Shown here piece by piece: positions 59,624 through 64,000 of a stretch of DNA of 64,000 nt (position 1 is its first letter; every line of letters begins with the position of its first letter). The notes below the pieces were generated by a model that was given only the letters and a program-made list of their open reading frames with translations, ran no database searches and was not told the origin of the DNA. The stretch spans positions 4,836,001-4,900,000 of the forward strand of contig NZ_CP042434.1 of the NCBI RefSeq assembly GCF_007971385.1, read 5' to 3'. Made by a program: the position numbers and the translations under genes. Source of the stretch: Arachidicoccus ginsenosidivorans. Its GTDB lineage: Bacteria; Bacteroidota; Bacteroidia; Chitinophagales; Chitinophagaceae.

Positions 59624-62600
59624 ATGAACCGCAGTAAACAATTCGTCCATTTTATTTTTGGAAAAACTTCAACATTTAAGGTCGACCTTTATGCAAAGGG
59701 CAGCTGGTGCCCAATTCAACAAAGGGCAACCTGTATTGGCAAAAAAGGACTCTTGGCTGTGCTTTTTTTGATAATATACATGGGGACTTCTTATAGTCAA
59801 TCCGAAACAACCCCTGACACTGCTACACAGGCTTATTTTATTGATGGGTATCATGGCGGCATCTGGGGACATTTTCCTTATAAATATGCTTCTTTTATTG
59901 CAGATCAGATGCGGCGACATCCTAAATGGAAGGTCAATCTGGAAATTGAGCCTGTAACCTGGGATTCTATTGAGTCCATTGACCCAAATGGCTATCTGTT
60001 TATCAAAAAACAGCTGATGGACACCACCGGCTCGGCTCGGATGGAATATATAAATCCAGCCTATGGCCAGTCTTATATGTTTAATATCTCCGGCGAAAGC
60101 ATTATTCGGCAATTCTATTATGGCATGCAGACCCTAAGGCGGCATTTTCCGGGAATTCAATTTTCTAGCTATAGTTCAGAGGAGCCATGTTTTACCAGTC
60201 AGCTGCCTGGCATTTTAAGCGCTTTTGGGTTTAAATATGCCAGCCTGAAAAATCCCAATACCTGCTGGGGCGGTTATACCAGGGCGCATGCGGGAGAATT
60301 GATTTATTGGAAGGGACCGGATGGCAGTAGCCTGCTTACTGTTCCCAGATACAGCACAGAAAGCCTGCAAAAAGGCGCTACCTGGCAGACAATTGCCTGG
60401 CGCAATAGTCCGGATTATATAAACGGAGCCATCAAAAGCGGCATTCAATATCCCGTGGGCATGTGCCTGCAGGATGCAGGCTGGACCGTAGGACCTTGGT
60501 TGGGTTCAACTAATAAGGATCTTCAGCTGAATCAGAAAAGCGCAGCCACCTATCCCAGGTCAGTCTATACGACTTGGAAGGGCTATTTTGCAATGGCAAA
60601 AGCTGCTTTAAAAGCACAAGTAGATGGTGATAATGCGCATAGTGACTCTCTATCCATCCCTGAGTGGAAATTGTCTGAGGAAGATATCCAGGTCAGTCTG
60701 GTCTGGGGTGGTCAGATTCTGCAAAGGGTGGCAAGGGCAGTTCGCCGGACGGAAAACCGGCTCATTACGGCAGAAACCCTGACGACTTTAAATCATTTGT
60801 TTGACGAAGATCGTTTTCCTACTTCCAGTCTGGACAAGGCCTGGAAAAATCTACTGCTGTCTCAGCATCATGACTGCTGGATCGTTCCTTACAATAAAAA
60901 GCACGGTCGCAACTGGCAACAGCAAGTAAAGCGCTGGACAGATACGGCTCTTCATATTGCAGACAGCCTGATAAATCTTAATGCGGCTAATCAAGCAGTT
61001 GCAACGCTCGCCAAAAAGACATATAAAAAGAGGCGCCAGCAATTCAATCAAAGTATAGAAAAAATACCGCCCAGTCCATTCAAAAGATCTCGCTTACTTA
61101 AAATCTATAACAGCACTGGCAGCAAGCAAACGGCCATGGTCAGCTATCAGTTGCCTGCTGAATTACTAACGGGTAATGCCGGGAAGATGGATTGTGCCTT
61201 CCAGCTGCTGGATCCAGCGGGTAGGAAAGTTGATTTTCAGGTGGTGGTATCCCAAGCTGGGGATAAGCAAGGATCGCAGCAAACGGCAACGATTTATTTT
61301 GAGCCGACGGTTCCTGCTATGGGCTATGCCATATACCGCTTGGAGGGGCCGGGCGCTTTATCTGGTCAGCGGCAAAAAATGCAAAAAGAAACCATTACAA
61401 ACCAGGCAAAGCACGTACAAGTAAAAAATCGCCCGAATAATAATGGCCAATATAATGCTGTAGCGAACCCACGAAATATTATCCGACAACTAAAAATGGA
61501 CTGTTTGAGTTGCAGACAGCACGCTATAAATTACGGGTGTCCCCATTAAAGGGAGGTGCAATTACCAGTTTGCAATTAAAAATTAACCAGGGACAGGGCA
61601 AAAAGGCCACCACCCATGAATTTATTGCCGTAAACAAAGGTGGAGAAAGTGCTGGTCTGAATGTTCTACGCGGTTATTTTTATCATCAGCAACGTTTTCG
61701 TAGCAGTGATGAGCAGCCAGCCAGGGTAACTGTATTAGCCAATGGCCCCTTATATGCGGCGCTTAAGATTCAGGGCAGGATTGCAGATGCACCCTTTACG
61801 CAGATCCTTCAATTATCCCAAAACGACCCGCTGATTAGAACCAAATTGATGATTGACTGGGCCAGGTGGGCGGGTGATCCAAAAGATTTGGGCATCGGCG
61901 CCTTTAACCAGGAGCCCTTTGACAATAAGGATCCTAAAAAGGCTTTTTATAACAGCCGTTATAAACTGCTAACCCTATTTCCCGTAAACTTTAAAAACGT
62001 CACCATTCAAAAGGATGCGCCCTTTGATATTTTTACAAGTAGACTGCGCAGCACTTTTTTTGATCGCTGGGACAGTATTAAAAATGATGTGTTACTTCAC
62101 TGGGTAAACCTTCAGGCAAGCGATGACCCATACGGATTTGCCTTATTTAGTACCGCTACGACCAGTTATGCGCATGGGCCCGGTCTGCCACTTGGACTTA
62201 CCACTCAGTATATTGGCCGTGGGCTTTTCGGTGCTGATTATCAGGTTCAGGGTACCACAACCATTGATTATGCTTTTATGCCCCATGCAGGTGATTGGAA
62301 AACAGGTGATGCTAAACCGTTGGCAGGCGTATCTAATGTAACTGTTCCGCAAGCGGCTGAAACTTTTAATAAACCGCTGGTATTGGTCGATTTAGGGGCA
62401 GGTGCAGGCTTCATGGGCGATCATAAGCAGCTAACACAAAGCTTATTGACCCTACCTCAAAACAGTGGCTGGCAGGTCAGTGCGTTTAAAATGGCGGACA
62501 CCGAAGCCAGGCAGGATGATCAGCAAGGATCTGCAAACAGCTGGGATGACAAAAAAGGTGACAAGACAGCAGATAAGCAGCAGGACAAAGTTAACCAAGC

Positions 62601-62817
62601 GGGTAGCTATCTTTTGCGCTTATTTAATGCCACTGGTGATGACCAGCTGCGGCAAGTCGCCTTGTCTTTGCCAGAGGGACGCGAAGTCAGGCAAGTTGAA
62701 TTAGTGGATCTTGCCGGAAATACAATAAGACAGTTGTCTTATAATAAAAACAGGCAAACATTTTCCCTTTCCATACCGTCATTAGGTATTAGAAATATAC
62801 GGATTAGTTTTTGGTAA
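59624..62817 (+). CDS. Divergent GH38-like alpha-mannosidase-related protein, one frameshift in this sequence
   Basis: Two frames are joined by adding one A to the A5 run at 61492-61496, which gives LKNGLFELQTARYKLRVSP and a protein of about 1065 residues. A signal segment (LLAVLFLIIYMGTSYSQ) is followed by a GH38-like N-terminal domain, helices (QILQRVARAVRRTENRL), LLLSQHHDCW and a C-terminal beta-sandwich region (about 640 onwards). Where classical GH38 enzymes have HxD metal ligands and the nucleophile Asp in PDSFGH, this protein has YHGGIWGH and SEEPCFTSQLP. The start is uncertain: ATG 59624 is preferred because 59558 lies in the palindrome. Activity on alpha-mannose is likely but not proven. 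Confidence 0.78.
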
Positions 62818-62983
62818 TGGGTTTAAGGTAACATTACAGTCAGGTGGTAACGATGCGAACTAATCAGCTATCAGAGAGTATGTTGTATCATAGGATAGCG
62901 GCGGTTAAGGCTGGTTAGGGCTAATACAGGCGATAACTCATAAATTGCCTTATATTTACGTTACCGCAAACATGAATTGATTT

Positions 62984-64000
62984 ATGAATACAAGCAGAGC
63001 GCCACTAACCAGTAAAAAGTATTATTTGCTATTTGCCTTTCTCACTTCTATTTTTTTGATGTGGGGGCTGGCACTTACCTTGATGGATGTGCTAAATAAA
63101 CACTTCCAGGCGGAGCTGCATATCTCTAAATCAAAATCATCGCTTATCCAACTGGCTACTTTCGGGGCGTATACATTGGTGGCGCTGCCGGCTGGTTTTT
63201 ACATGAAAAAATTTGGTTATCGCAGTGCTATTTTAGGGGGATTGTTTTTATTTGCGGCAGGGGCCTTTTTATTTATTCCTGCTGCCAGTGCGGGTTCTTT
63301 TTCTTTTTTTCTGTTCGCTTTATTTGTTCTGGCCTCCGGTATGGCTTCTTTAGAAACTGTTGCCCATCCCTATGTAGCGGCGCTGGGTGACCAGAAAACC
63401 AGCGATCAACGGATCAACTTTGCCCAGTCCTTCAATGGACTGGGCGGCGTATTAGGTCCAGCCATTGGTAGCTTTTTTTTACTCAAGGCGGAGCGAGGGG
63501 AAATCAGCGATCTATCTACGGTTAAATCCTTATATGTAACCATTGGTTGTGTAATTACGCTAATGGGGTTGATATTTGCTTTTTCTCCTTTTTCCAGGGT
63601 AAAAGTAGGGAGCGCTGCACATAACCAACAAAGCGGTCCCCAGACGGATAGCTCGTCAGTTACACAGTCGGCAACTCGAACTTCGCCTCCCTTAAAAGAT
63701 CTGCTAAAAGAGCGTCATTTTATTTTTGCCGTAGTCGCTCAGTTTTTAATGTGGCTGCCCAAGGTGGCACCTGGGCCTATTTTATTAATTACGGGGAAGA
63801 AACCATGCATTTCAGTGCAGAGCATGCAGGGTATTTTTTCTCCCTGAGTATTTTACTATTGGTTATTGGTCGATTTGCAGGTACTTTTCTGATGCGTTAT
63901 ATTAAGCCTTATATCCTACTATCCATATTTGCTTTTGCCAATATACTGATGTGCCTGATTGTGGCCGAGGCAGCAGGATGGGTTTCTTTTGTAGCGCTCC
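62984..64000 (+). CDS. FucP-type MFS sugar transporter, frameshifted here and running off the window
   Basis: A major-facilitator protein with many hydrophobic helices. The N-terminal half (MWGLALTLMDVLNKHFQAEL, ASLETVAHPYVAALGD, RINFAQSFNGLGGVLGP) is the sugar:proton-symporter family that includes L-fucose permease. The frame breaks at the T5 run 63743-63747. One more T restores AQFFNVAAQGGTWAYFINYG, which continues open to the window edge. It would import the monosaccharide released by the locus, possibly fucose or mannose. The start ATG is at 62984, 166 bp after the GH38-like gene. Confidence 0.88.

Noticed and set aside
1-64000. CRISPR arrays and rRNA or tRNA genes
   Set aside because: No regularly spaced repeats and no recognisable RNA gene were seen on either strand.

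Overview
The window looks like a Bacteroidota chromosome, probably of the Sphingobacteriaceae/Chitinophagaceae type. The signs are several SusC/SusD pairs, a C-terminal type IX secretion (T9SS) sorting domain, TAnnTTTG-type promoter elements and many secreted glycoside hydrolases. No rRNA, tRNA or CRISPR array was found. Genus cannot be told from this sequence.

Layout. 1-3.3 kb: end of an SGNH hydrolase (-), a GH29 alpha-L-fucosidase (+) with a strong terminator, and a DinB-like protein (+). 3.5-12.0 kb: a minus-strand operon of two 6-bladed beta-propeller proteins (P1, P2) and a TonB-dependent receptor-like outer-membrane protein. P2 is split twice, by an IS200/IS605-type tnpB element and by a 1.9-kb DDE-transposase element with a visible 11-bp target duplication. 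12.0-13.35 kb: non-coding DNA with several inverted repeats. 13.35-17.9 kb: a SusC/SusD pair. 18.5-21.4 kb (+): SDR oxidoreductase, AraC-type regulator, metallophosphoesterase. 21.6-46.2 kb (-): the main glycan locus, in transcription order ECF sigma factor, GH92, SusD, DUF5004-like and DUF4961-like lipoproteins, SusC, SusD, SusC, a lectin-plus-propeller protein, GH78, GH92 and GH67. 47.1-51.8 kb (+): a large T9SS-secreted carbohydrate-binding protein and an Lnt-like N-acyltransferase. 52.0-55.4 kb (-): HYC_CC_PP protein, HMA protein and TonB receptor, a likely metal-uptake set. 55.9-59.4 kb (-): IS110 remnant, a third GH92, a CE1-like esterase. 59.6-64 kb (+): a divergent GH38-like protein and a FucP-type sugar transporter running off the window.

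How it works together. SusC/SusD pairs would import oligosaccharides. Exo-acting enzymes (GH92 alpha-mannosidases, GH78 rhamnosidase, GH67 alpha-glucuronidase, GH29 fucosidase, a GH38-like protein, an esterase) would trim a branched acidic heteroglycan rich in alpha-mannose and 6-deoxyhexose. The MFS transporter would move the freed sugar across the inner membrane. The exact glycan is inference.

Main caution. At least ten genes look broken, but every break is repaired by adding one base to a short homopolymer, and each repair restores conserved family sequence. Fourteen such sites were found, all deletions. This points to homopolymer under-calling in the source assembly rather than gene decay. 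The two transposon insertions in P2 are real structural events and are independent of this artefact.
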